Positions 26,202 through 33,567 of a stretch of DNA of 64,000 nt are shown piece by piece (the stretch's first letter is position 1; every line of letters starts with the position of its first letter). The DNA comes from Roseiarcus sp963842835 (GTDB lineage Bacteria > Pseudomonadota > Alphaproteobacteria > Rhizobiales > Beijerinckiaceae). A program made the translations under genes and the position numbers. The stretch is taken from assembly GCA_963842835.1 (NCBI GenBank), contig CAWJIB010000013.1:257595-321594 (forward strand), read 5' to 3'. Under the pieces are notes generated by a model. That model was not told the origin of the DNA. It saw only the letters and a list, made by a program, of their open reading frames with translations, and searched no databases.

Positions 26202-27401
26202 ATGAGCGAGGAGTGCAAGGCGGTGTCAGAACTGGAGAAATTCCGCGCGGAGGCGCGCGCCTGGCTGGCCGCGAATTGTCCTCCCGACATGCGCGCTCCG
26301 ATCGAACGCGACGAAGATCATTGCTGGGGTGGGCGCAATTGGATCTTCAAGTCGGAAGGACAGCGGCTTTGGCTTAAGCGAATGGCGGCGCGCGGTTGGA
26401 CCGCTCCGGAATGGCCCAAGGCCTACGGCGGGGGCGGTCTCACGCGCGAGGAACATAAGATCCTTGCGCAGGAGATGAAAGCCATCGGCGCTCGCTCGCC
26501 GCTCAGCTCTTTCGGAATCTGGATGCTCGGCCCTGCTCTGTTGAAGTACGGAACCGAAGCGCAGAAGCAGAAATTCCTGCCCCCGATCGTGCGCGGCGAA
26601 GTCCGTTGGTGCCAAGGCTATTCCGAGCCGAACGCCGGTTCCGATCTGGCCTCTCTCGCAACTCGCGCAGAGGACAAAGGCGATCATTTCATCGTCAACG
26701 GACAAAAGATCTGGACAAGCTACGCCGACCAGGCCGATTGGATTTTCTGCCTGGTGCGCACCAACGCGTCCGCGCCCAAGCACAAGGGCATCAGCTTCGT
26801 CCTGTTCGACATGGCGACAAAGGGCGTCACGACGCGACCGATCTCGCTCATTTCGGGCAAGTCTCCCTTCTGCGAGACCTTCTTCGACGATGTGCGCGTC
26901 GAGAAGGAAAATCTCGTCGGCGAGATCGACAGGGGTTGGGACGTCGCCAAATATCTGCTGACGCACGAACGCGAGATGATCAGCGGCGTGGGCCTGACTT
27001 CGGGGCGGCCGCTCGGCCAAATCGCCGCCGACGCCTTGGGCACGCAAGACGGCGCGCTCGCCGACCCGATCCTGCGGGCCGACATCGCGCGCTTCGATAT
27101 CGACGCCGCCGCCTTCCAACTGGCTCTCGAGCGTTTCGGCGATATGACCAAGGCCGGGCAAGCCCACCCGGCGATGTCCTCCATGCTCAAATACTATGGC
27201 GCGGAACTCAACAAACGCCGGCAAGAACTGGCGATGTCGGCCGGCGGTTCGGACGCGCTGGAATGGGAGAGCGAGCGTTCGCGCGGCGGCGAGGCGGCGC
27301 GCGCCTGGCTGCGCACGAAGGCCAATTCGATCGAGGGCGGCACCAGCGAGGTTCAACTGAACATCATCGCCAAACGCATTCTCGACCTGCCAGGCGCTTG
27401 A
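26202..27401 (+). CDS. Acyl-CoA dehydrogenase, large-subunit (PimC) type
   Basis: A 399-aa FAD-dependent acyl-CoA dehydrogenase. Visible motifs are WCQGYSEPNAGSDLASL (FAD and substrate binding), FIVNGQKIWTSYADQADW, and the C-terminal IEGGTSEVQLNIIAKRILDL. The early ERDEDHCWGGRNWIF insertion and the length match PimC-like large subunits that pair with a divergent small one. The ATG at 26202 has a poor ribosome site; a GTG seven codons later is preceded by GAGGAG and is an alternative. It acts after the CoA ligase and is followed after 16 bp by its likely partner. Confidence 0.92.
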   Translation: MSEECKAVSELEKFRAEARAWLAANCPPDMRAPIERDEDHCWGGRNWIFKSEGQRLWLKRMAARGWTAPEWPKAYGGGGLTREEHKILAQEMKAIGARSPLSSFGIWMLGPALLKYGTEAQKQKFLPPIVRGEVRWCQGYSEPNAGSDLASLATRAEDKGDHFIVNGQKIWTSYADQADWIFCLVRTNASAPKHKGISFVLFDMATKGVTTRPISLISGKSPFCETFFDDVRVEKENLVGEIDRGWDVAKYLLTHEREMISGVGLTSGRPLGQIAADALGTQDGALADPILRADIARFDIDAAAFQLALERFGDMTKAGQAHPAMSSMLKYYGAELNKRRQELAMSAGGSDALEWESERSRGGEAARAWLRTKANSIEGGTSEVQLNIIAKRILDLPGA

Positions 27402-27417
27402 GGCCGGAGAAACTGAC

Positions 27418-28557
27418 ATGGCGCTCATTCTCAACGAAGAACAATCCCAACTTCGCGACAGCGCGCAAAGTTTCCTCTCGCACAAAGCGCCGGTCGCGCA
27501 TCTGCGCAAATTGCGCGACGACCGCGATCCCACCGGCTTCTCGCGCGAACTCTGGAAGGGATTCGCGGAAATGGGCTTCTGCGGCCTTCTGGTTCCGGAA
27601 GCGCATGGCGGCTCCGGCCTCGGCCACGTCGAAGCCGGCGTCATCATGGAGGCGATCGGCGCCAATCTGACGCCCTCGCCGTTCCTGTCGACCTCGCTCC
27701 TCGGCGTCACGGCGCTGATGCGAGGGGCGAGCGCCGAGCGCGCCGGCGATATGCTGACCAAGATCGCCTCCGGCGACCTGCTCGTCGCGCTCGCCGTCGA
27801 CGAGCGCGCCAAACATCGTCCGCGCGAAATCGCGATGGAGGCGAAGCGGTCGGGCAATGGATTCACGCTCACGGGCGCCAAGACGTTCGTCGTCGACGGT
27901 CACGTCGCCGATCGCCTGATCGTCGCCGCCCGGACGGCCGGCGCGCCCGGCGAAGCCGACGGCCTGACGCTGTTTCTTGTCGATCCCAGCGCCAAAGGCG
28001 TCGAGATCGAACGAACGATCATGGTGGACGCGCACAACGGCGCGCGCGTGCGTTTCGAGTCGGTCGCCGTCGACGCCGACGCGGCGCTCGGCGAGGTCGA
28101 TCACGGCTGGAGCCTGCTCGAAGGCGTATTGAACGTCGGACGAGCCGCTGTCGCGGCCGAACTCTCGGGCGTCGGCGAAGCGGCTTTCGGCCGCACCGTC
28201 GCGTACCTGCGCGAACGCAAGCAGTTCGGCAAGACCATCGGCGAGTTTCAGGCGTTGCAGCATCGCGCCGCCCATCTCTACAGCGAGATCGAGATCACGC
28301 GCGCCGCCGTGCTGAAGGCGTTGCAAACGCTCGACCTGAAATTTGAAAAGGCGGCGCCGGCCGTCGCCGTCGCCAAGGCGCGCGCGGGAAGGACGGCGAC
28401 CCTTGCCGTGCAGGAAGCCGTGCAGATGCACGGCGGCGTCGGCATGACCGACGCGTTCGACATCGGATTCTTCATGAAGCGTGCGCGCGTCGCCGAAGAA
28501 TTGTTCGGCGACTACGCTTTCCACACCGACGCCTTCGCTCGCGTGCGAAACTACTAG
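27418..28557 (+). CDS. Acyl-CoA dehydrogenase, small-subunit (PimD) type
   Basis: A 379-aa acyl-CoA dehydrogenase-fold protein. It has the N-terminal fold (LILNEEQSQLRDSAQSFLS; GFCGLLVPEAHGGSGLG) and the C-terminal RKQFGKTIGEFQALQHRAAH and QMHGGVGMTDAFDIGFFMKR. The central FAD-binding stretch is less conserved than in the large subunit, with no TEPxxGSD motif, as expected for PimD-like partners. It closes the operon begun at 19521; the next gene is on the other strand. Confidence 0.9.
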   Translation: MALILNEEQSQLRDSAQSFLSHKAPVAHLRKLRDDRDPTGFSRELWKGFAEMGFCGLLVPEAHGGSGLGHVEAGVIMEAIGANLTPSPFLSTSLLGVTALMRGASAERAGDMLTKIASGDLLVALAVDERAKHRPREIAMEAKRSGNGFTLTGAKTFVVDGHVADRLIVAARTAGAPGEADGLTLFLVDPSAKGVEIERTIMVDAHNGARVRFESVAVDADAALGEVDHGWSLLEGVLNVGRAAVAAELSGVGEAAFGRTVAYLRERKQFGKTIGEFQALQHRAAHLYSEIEITRAAVLKALQTLDLKFEKAAPAVAVAKARAGRTATLAVQEAVQMHGGVGMTDAFDIGFFMKRARVAEELFGDYAFHTDAFARVRNY

Positions 28558-28669
28558 TCTCGATCCCCTCGGCGACGAAGGGAAAAGGACAGGTCGAGCG
28601 CCGGCGAGACGCGCCGCGGGGACCGCCGCTCGCCGCGAGCGAACGCGCCGCGCCGCGCTCGCAAGCCGC

Positions 28670-30001
28670 TCATGCGATCGCGCGACACTCCGGATTTACG
28701 ATCGCCTCGAGTTCCGCAGCCGCGGCGTGATAGGCCTCCTGGATGATGGCGGCGGCTTCCGCTGTCTGCGCCTCCGTATGGTCGGCCATGACCTGAAGAC
28801 GAAAGCGCGCAGCGCCCTTGGGAACGGCGGGAAATTCGACGAGATTGGCGACCAGCCCCGCATACGCCAATTGCCGACTGACGAGGCGGGCCAGCGCTTC
28901 GGTGCCCATCTTTACCGCGACGATCGCGGAAGGGTCCCCGTAGACCTCCATTCCAGAAGCGATCAGCTTCTCCCGAAGAGAAAGAATATTTTTCATTAGC
29001 GCGCGGCGCCGGTCGCTTCCCTCCTTCGAGCCGATAATTTCGAAGGCTTTCAGCGCCACCGCCGCCTGGATGGGAGACAACGCGTTCGAGAAGGTGCCCG
29101 GCGTGCTGAAATAACGAAGATATTGCTGAATGCCGCGCGACCGCGTCGCGACAAAGCCGCCGTTGGAGGCGAATGTCTTGGAGAAACTGCCCATGACGAT
29201 GTCGACCTTGCCGAGCATCTTCTGCAGGCCGATATGGCCTCGACCGTCTTCGCCAATGCAGCCGAGGTCGTGCGCCACGTCGACCATCAGCGTCGCATTA
29301 TATTCGTGACAAAGGTCCGCCAGCGCGGCGAGGTCCGGCGTGTCGGACTCCATCGAGAACAAGCCCTCGGTCACGACGAGGATGCCGTTCGTCGTATCCT
29401 TGGAACGGATGCTGGAAAGCCAGCGGCGCACCGAATCCGTCTCGAGATGGCGGAACAGGTACACGTTCTTGGTCGACGCGGCCGCGCCTTCCTGCAAGCA
29501 CGCGTGCGCGAGACTGTCCATCACGATGTAATCGCTCGAGCGCACCAATCCCTTGATCGCGCCAAAGCCCGCCGCGAATCCAGTCGGAAACAGGACCGTG
29601 CGCTCCATGCAAAGAAATTCCGAGATCATGCGTTCGAGGGCGATCGAATGCGTGGTGTTGCCGATGAACGCCGGCGATCCGGCGCTGTGGACGCCGTAGC
29701 GCTCGATCGCCTCATGCGCGGCCAGTCGAATGGCGGGATGGCTCGAAAGGCTGAGGTAATCCTGCGAGCCGAAATTCACGCCGTCGGTCTTGCGCCCGAG
29801 ATCGTCGGAAACGGCGCAGGCCGAGCGCGGGCCGGCGTCTGTCGACCGGGAATAGGGCCAGAACCCCTCGTGAAAGCGCTGGTTCTGCCAATTGTAAAAA
29901 CCCTCGACGCGCTTGAGCAGATCGGAACCTTCCACAACGCGATATTCACGCAGGCTCCCCGTCAAAGTCGAGGGCAGCGTGGACGCTTGAGACTTATTCA
30001 T
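28670..30001 (-). CDS. Alpha-oxoamine synthase (PLP); LqsA/CqsA-like candidate autoinducer synthase
   Basis: A 443-aa PLP enzyme of the AONS/SPT/KBL/ALAS family that condenses an amino acid with an acyl-CoA. PLP-site residues are visible: His166 in MDSLAHACLQEG, the TEGLFSMESD loop (~211-220), Asp241 in MVDVAHDLG, and Lys275 in GSFSKTFASNGGF. The family N-terminal segment FGSQDYLSLSSHPAI is at ~77-91; a ~50-residue N-terminal extension lies before it. It is the last gene of an operon after a six-TM kinase and a receiver, as LqsA is linked to LqsS/LqsR in Legionella. No acyl-carrier protein or biotin genes are near, which disfavours BioF or sphingolipid synthesis. The start follows a GGAGAGG site. 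Confidence 0.85.
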   Translation of the reverse strand: MNKSQASTLPSTLTGSLREYRVVEGSDLLKRVEGFYNWQNQRFHEGFWPYSRSTDAGPRSACAVSDDLGRKTDGVNFGSQDYLSLSSHPAIRLAAHEAIERYGVHSAGSPAFIGNTTHSIALERMISEFLCMERTVLFPTGFAAGFGAIKGLVRSSDYIVMDSLAHACLQEGAAASTKNVYLFRHLETDSVRRWLSSIRSKDTTNGILVVTEGLFSMESDTPDLAALADLCHEYNATLMVDVAHDLGCIGEDGRGHIGLQKMLGKVDIVMGSFSKTFASNGGFVATRSRGIQQYLRYFSTPGTFSNALSPIQAAVALKAFEIIGSKEGSDRRRALMKNILSLREKLIASGMEVYGDPSAIVAVKMGTEALARLVSRQLAYAGLVANLVEFPAVPKGAARFRLQVMADHTEAQTAEAAAIIQEAYHAAAAELEAIVNPECRAIA

Positions 30002-30055
30002 TCTTTGCCTCTCCAGGTTTTGGTTTTCGCGGGTTGGACATTGAGCGGCGGCGCC

Positions 30056-30427
30056 TCACGGGGCCGCGGAAAGTCGCCGTTCGATTTTTTCGATGAGCCG
30101 TGCGAGGTCGACCGGCTTGGTGTCGAAGTCGCAACAGCCGACCTCGATGCTGCGACGGCGATCGCTTTCGAGCGCATGCGCCGTCAGCGCGATGACAGGC
30201 GTGGAGGCGATCGACGGGTTCGATCGGATGAGCAGCGTCGCTTCCCAGCCGTCCATGGCTCCGAGCGCGACGTCCATCAGCACGAGATCGGGCTTCGTAT
30301 CGCCGGCCATGCGCACGCCCTGCGGCCCGTCCTCGGCGCACAACACCTCATATCCCGCGCGCGTCAGTCGCCGACTCAGCATGTCGCGGTTGAATTCGTT
30401 GTCCTCGACGAGAAGGATTCGCGGCAT
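30056..30427 (-). CDS. Single-domain response regulator (CheY/DivK-like)
   Basis: A 123-aa stand-alone receiver. The acidic pocket is EDN (8-10), the phosphoacceptor is Asp52 in DLVLMDVALG, the switch Thr is in IALTAHA and the conserved Lys is in DFDTKPVDL. There is no output domain, so it must act through a protein partner or as a phosphate carrier. It starts 13 bp after the kinase stop and is 54 bp ahead of the synthase, so the three are one operon. The two-cysteine stretch VGCCDFDTKP is unusual. Confidence 0.92.
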   Translation of the reverse strand: MPRILLVEDNEFNRDMLSRRLTRAGYEVLCAEDGPQGVRMAGDTKPDLVLMDVALGAMDGWEATLLIRSNPSIASTPVIALTAHALESDRRRSIEVGCCDFDTKPVDLARLIEKIERRLSAAP

Positions 30428-30440
30428 GGCTCTTGTCCTG

Positions 30441-31865
30441 TCAGGCGGCTTCGGCGAGATCGGCGATGGCCGGATCGGCGCGGTTCGTTTCGAGCCAGCG
30501 GCGCGGCAGGATGACGTTGATGGTCGTGCCGACGCTCAAAGTCGTCTGTACGGACAGCGAGGCGTGGATCAGGCCGCAGAGTCTGTGGCAAAGCGGCAGG
30601 CCAAGGCCGGCGCCTCCGTACTTGGTCGCGCTCGCGTCGTCGGAATCGTTGAATGTTTCAAACAACGTCGGCAAGAGTTCCCGGGCGATGCCCGGCCCTT
30701 TGTCGCTCACTGAAATCTCGACGGTCTCAGTCGCTTCGCTCGATGTCGGCGCGCGGGCGGCGATGTCCACGTCGCCGCAAGGCGCATAGCGGAGGGCATT
30801 GTCGACGAGCGCGTCCAGGATCTGTTCGAGCTTCGCGGCGTCCACCTCGATCACGCCGACGGAACCGTCGACCCGAAGGTTGATCGCGCGTGCGCTCGCC
30901 CGTGTGTCGCGCCTCCAGCGGTCGGCGACCCGCTTCAACAAGCCCGCCAAATCGATCGGCTCGGAAAATATCTCCATTTTGCCCGCCTCGATCTTCGACA
31001 GATCAAGGATCGAGTTCACGAGACCGAGAAGGTGATGCCCGGCGGCATGAATTTTTTTCAGGTCGTCGACGCCCTGCGGATCGACGCCGGGATCGGCGTC
31101 CTCGAGCAGCATCTGGCTGTAGCCGATAACCGCATTGAGAGGGGTCCTCAATTCGTGACTCATCTTGGCGAGAAAATCGGCCTTGGCGGCGCTCGCGCGC
31201 TCGGCCTCGGAGGTCGCCTTGCGCAATTGGTCCGCCGTCTCGAGATGCCTGCGCACCTCCTTTTCGAAATCGCTCTGCGAAGCCAATATGCCGGCATAGT
31301 ACAGCGCCATCATCGAGACGTAGATCGAGGCGCTGATGATCGAGATGATGCCGATCCCCTGCATGTCGGCGAGCGCGACCGTGTGCGGGAATTGGCCCCC
31401 GAACATGAATTGAGCGATGAAGGCCGACAGGCTCAGCGTTATCTGCAGCAGGATCGTGATGCAGGTTTTGACGCTGGCGCCGAGATAGAAGAACGCGAGC
31501 AGCGGAACCGTAACGAGCCAAGGCAGGAAAGGCGACGAAAGGCCGCCATAGAAATAGCAACCCCACAAAATCGCGAACAGCAGATTCTGGATCGATACGA
31601 ACGACAGCAGCGCGTAGCGTCCCGTGTATTTGAGCAGGAAGGGAAAAATCCAGAAACAGCAGATGGAGCCGCCGAGCACCGCGAGCGTTCGCGCCGATCC
31701 TGGGTCGCTCCACAACAAATAGGCGGGAATGACGTTGCCAAGGATCGGGCCGAACATATGACTAAGGAGGAACATGCGCGCGCGCGCGCGCATCTCGCGG
31801 TCGTTCAGCAGCTCGGCTGGTATGAACCAGTCGATCGTACGGGTGAGCGTGGCGTTGAACGACAT
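30441..31865 (-). CDS. Six-TM sensor histidine kinase (LqsS/CqsS-like topology)
   Basis: A 474-aa membrane kinase. About six hydrophobic segments fill residues 30-195, with very short loops and no periplasmic domain, so the ligand is likely membrane-soluble. The conserved YGGLSSPFLPWLVTVPLL lies at ~106-123. A coiled linker (~200-228) leads to the phosphoacceptor His237 in AKMSHELRTPLN. The ATPase domain has the N-box VDNALRYAP, DKGPGIA and GGAGLGLPL. The start at 31865 aligns with the paralogue at 32124 (both have IDWFIP near the N-terminus). It heads the operon with the receiver and synthase. Confidence 0.92.
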   Translation of the reverse strand: MSFNATLTRTIDWFIPAELLNDREMRARARMFLLSHMFGPILGNVIPAYLLWSDPGSARTLAVLGGSICCFWIFPFLLKYTGRYALLSFVSIQNLLFAILWGCYFYGGLSSPFLPWLVTVPLLAFFYLGASVKTCITILLQITLSLSAFIAQFMFGGQFPHTVALADMQGIGIISIISASIYVSMMALYYAGILASQSDFEKEVRRHLETADQLRKATSEAERASAAKADFLAKMSHELRTPLNAVIGYSQMLLEDADPGVDPQGVDDLKKIHAAGHHLLGLVNSILDLSKIEAGKMEIFSEPIDLAGLLKRVADRWRRDTRASARAINLRVDGSVGVIEVDAAKLEQILDALVDNALRYAPCGDVDIAARAPTSSEATETVEISVSDKGPGIARELLPTLFETFNDSDDASATKYGGAGLGLPLCHRLCGLIHASLSVQTTLSVGTTINVILPRRWLETNRADPAIADLAEAA

Positions 31866-31960
31866 GAGCGATCCCCGTTTCCGGTCGCGCATTCGTACAA
31901 GCCACGTGTTACTGCCGATCTAAGCGGCGTGGTAAACGACATTCACACAACTATTTTAAT

Positions 31961-32000
31961 GCGAGGCCTCGCTTCGGTATCCTTACTCTGGGTTAACCCA
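31961..32000. promoter_or_regulatory. Two perfect 12-bp palindromes between divergent kinase genes
   Basis: GCGAGGCCTCGC (31961-31972) and TGGGTTAACCCA (31989-32000) lie 17 bp apart in the 258-bp divergent promoter region. Their centres are 28 bp apart. They may be operators for a shared regulator. A GC-rich hairpin (TCGCCGGCG/CGCCGACGA) follows near 32022-32043. Confidence 0.45.
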
Positions 32001-32123
32001 AATTTCTGATTGCACGTTGGTCGCCGGCGAAAACGCCGACGAGGCGCCGGGCGGCAACAGATTCTTCACCCGGCCTCCCGATGGTGGCCCTGCGAAGATC
32101 CGCCGCCGTCGGGACTCAGCGAG

Positions 32124-33542
32124 ATGCTTTCCATAGGGTTAAAGTCGATTGACTGGTTCATTCCCGAGCAATGCCGCCATAGCAAGTCGGACCTCGGGCG
32201 GGCGCGCACCTTCGTCTTCACGCATATCGTGGGGCCGACCAGCGGGGCCTCGATCATCCCCTTCCTCTTCATGGCGGATCCGTCCCCGGGGATCCATGTC
32301 CCCGTCATAGCGGGCGGAATCGCGACTTTCTGGCTGCTCCCGTTTCTGTTGCGTTGGACCGGAAACCTTCGGCTGGTCGCGGCGATCTCGGTGCAGGCGC
32401 TCATCGGCGTCACGCTGTATGGCGTTTACAACTACGGCGGCGTCAGTTCGCCGTTCCTGCCGTGGCTGCTCATCGCGCTCGCCAACGGCTTCTTCTACCT
32501 GAGCGACAGCCCGGCCAGCGTCTTGGTGGACTTCATCCTGAGCGTGGCGGCCTACGTGGCGATCTGGTGGGTGAACGGCGATCTTCCCACCCGGGTTCCG
32601 ATGGAGCAGCTGTCGGAAGTCGGAATCGTGTCGGTCGCCAGCGCGACCTTATACATGGCCGGGCTTGCGATCTATTACGGTCTCCTGCTCACTTCCGAGT
32701 CCGCCCTCGAGCGAGAGGTTCAACGGCATCGTCAAACCGCGGCGCGGCTCGCCGAAGCGAAGGAAAAGGCGGAGAAGGCGAGCCGCGACAAGTCGATCTT
32801 CCTGGCAAAAATGAGCCATGAATTGAGGACGCCTCTCAACGCCGTCATCGGCTACAGTGAAATCCTGCGAGAAGACGCGGACATGGCCGATCACGCGCAG
32901 CGAGCCAAGGATCTGTCGAGAATAAGCGCCGCCGGCAAGCACCTGCTTTCGCTCGTGACGGACATCTTGGACATCACGCGCATCGAATCCAACGAGATGG
33001 AGCCGCAGATCGGCGCCTTCGACGTCAGACGTCTGATCGAGGATGTCGCCGCGACGTCGGGGCAGCTGGTTGAAGCCAATGGAAATCAGCTCGTTGTGCG
33101 CGTTGATCCCAACGTCGGCCGCATGACCTCCGACGAATTGCGCCTGCGTCAGGCGGCCCTCAATCTCATGAGCAACGCCGCCAAGTTCACGTCCCGCGGC
33201 GTGGTCAGCCTCTCCGCCCGGCGCTTCCAGGCGGAGGCCGGCGACTGGATCGAGATCGCGGTGCGCGACACAGGAATCGGAATCGCGCCCGAGGATCTGG
33301 CGACCCTTTTCCAGGACTTCAAGCAGGTGAATTCGCAAGAGGCGCGCAAGAGCAAGGGCACCGGCCTGGGTCTTGCGCTGAGCCAGAAGCTCTGCGCGAT
33401 GATGGGCGGGGCCATTTTCGCCGACAGCGAACTCGGCCACGGCGCCTGCTTCACCATTCGCGTCCCGGCGATCTTGCGGATCGGCGCCGACCCAATGGAA
33501 CAAGACCGCAGCACCGCGACGGCGATCGCCGCGGCAGCCTAG
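32124..33542 (+). CDS. Second six-TM sensor histidine kinase, paralogue of the 30441 kinase
   Basis: A 472-aa kinase with the same plan as its divergent neighbour: IDWFIP at residues 9-14, six membrane segments (~28-190) including YGGVSSPFLPWLLIALANGF, a coiled linker, His232 in AKMSHELRTPLN, N-box NLMSNAAKF, DTGIGIA and GTGLGLAL. The start at 32124 matches the paralogue; the frame stays open upstream to 32010. Tandem inversion of an ancestral gene is the likely origin. It is followed after 25 bp by the REC-GGDEF-EAL gene, a probable partner. Confidence 0.92.
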   Translation: MLSIGLKSIDWFIPEQCRHSKSDLGRARTFVFTHIVGPTSGASIIPFLFMADPSPGIHVPVIAGGIATFWLLPFLLRWTGNLRLVAAISVQALIGVTLYGVYNYGGVSSPFLPWLLIALANGFFYLSDSPASVLVDFILSVAAYVAIWWVNGDLPTRVPMEQLSEVGIVSVASATLYMAGLAIYYGLLLTSESALEREVQRHRQTAARLAEAKEKAEKASRDKSIFLAKMSHELRTPLNAVIGYSEILREDADMADHAQRAKDLSRISAAGKHLLSLVTDILDITRIESNEMEPQIGAFDVRRLIEDVAATSGQLVEANGNQLVVRVDPNVGRMTSDELRLRQAALNLMSNAAKFTSRGVVSLSARRFQAEAGDWIEIAVRDTGIGIAPEDLATLFQDFKQVNSQEARKSKGTGLGLALSQKLCAMMGGAIFADSELGHGACFTIRVPAILRIGADPMEQDRSTATAIAAAA

Positions 33543-33567
33543 CGAACCCCGGAGAAAGTCGACCCTT

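Noticed and set aside
26226..27881. A 551-codon minus-strand frame across the two acyl-CoA dehydrogenases
   Set aside because: It spans two well-supported plus-strand genes, shows low-complexity composition and has no recognisable motif.
28670..30001. Assigning the synthase as BioF (8-amino-7-oxononanoate synthase)
   Set aside because: No biotin genes are adjacent, the protein has a long N-terminal extension, and it is co-transcribed with signalling genes. BioF remains possible only by general fold.
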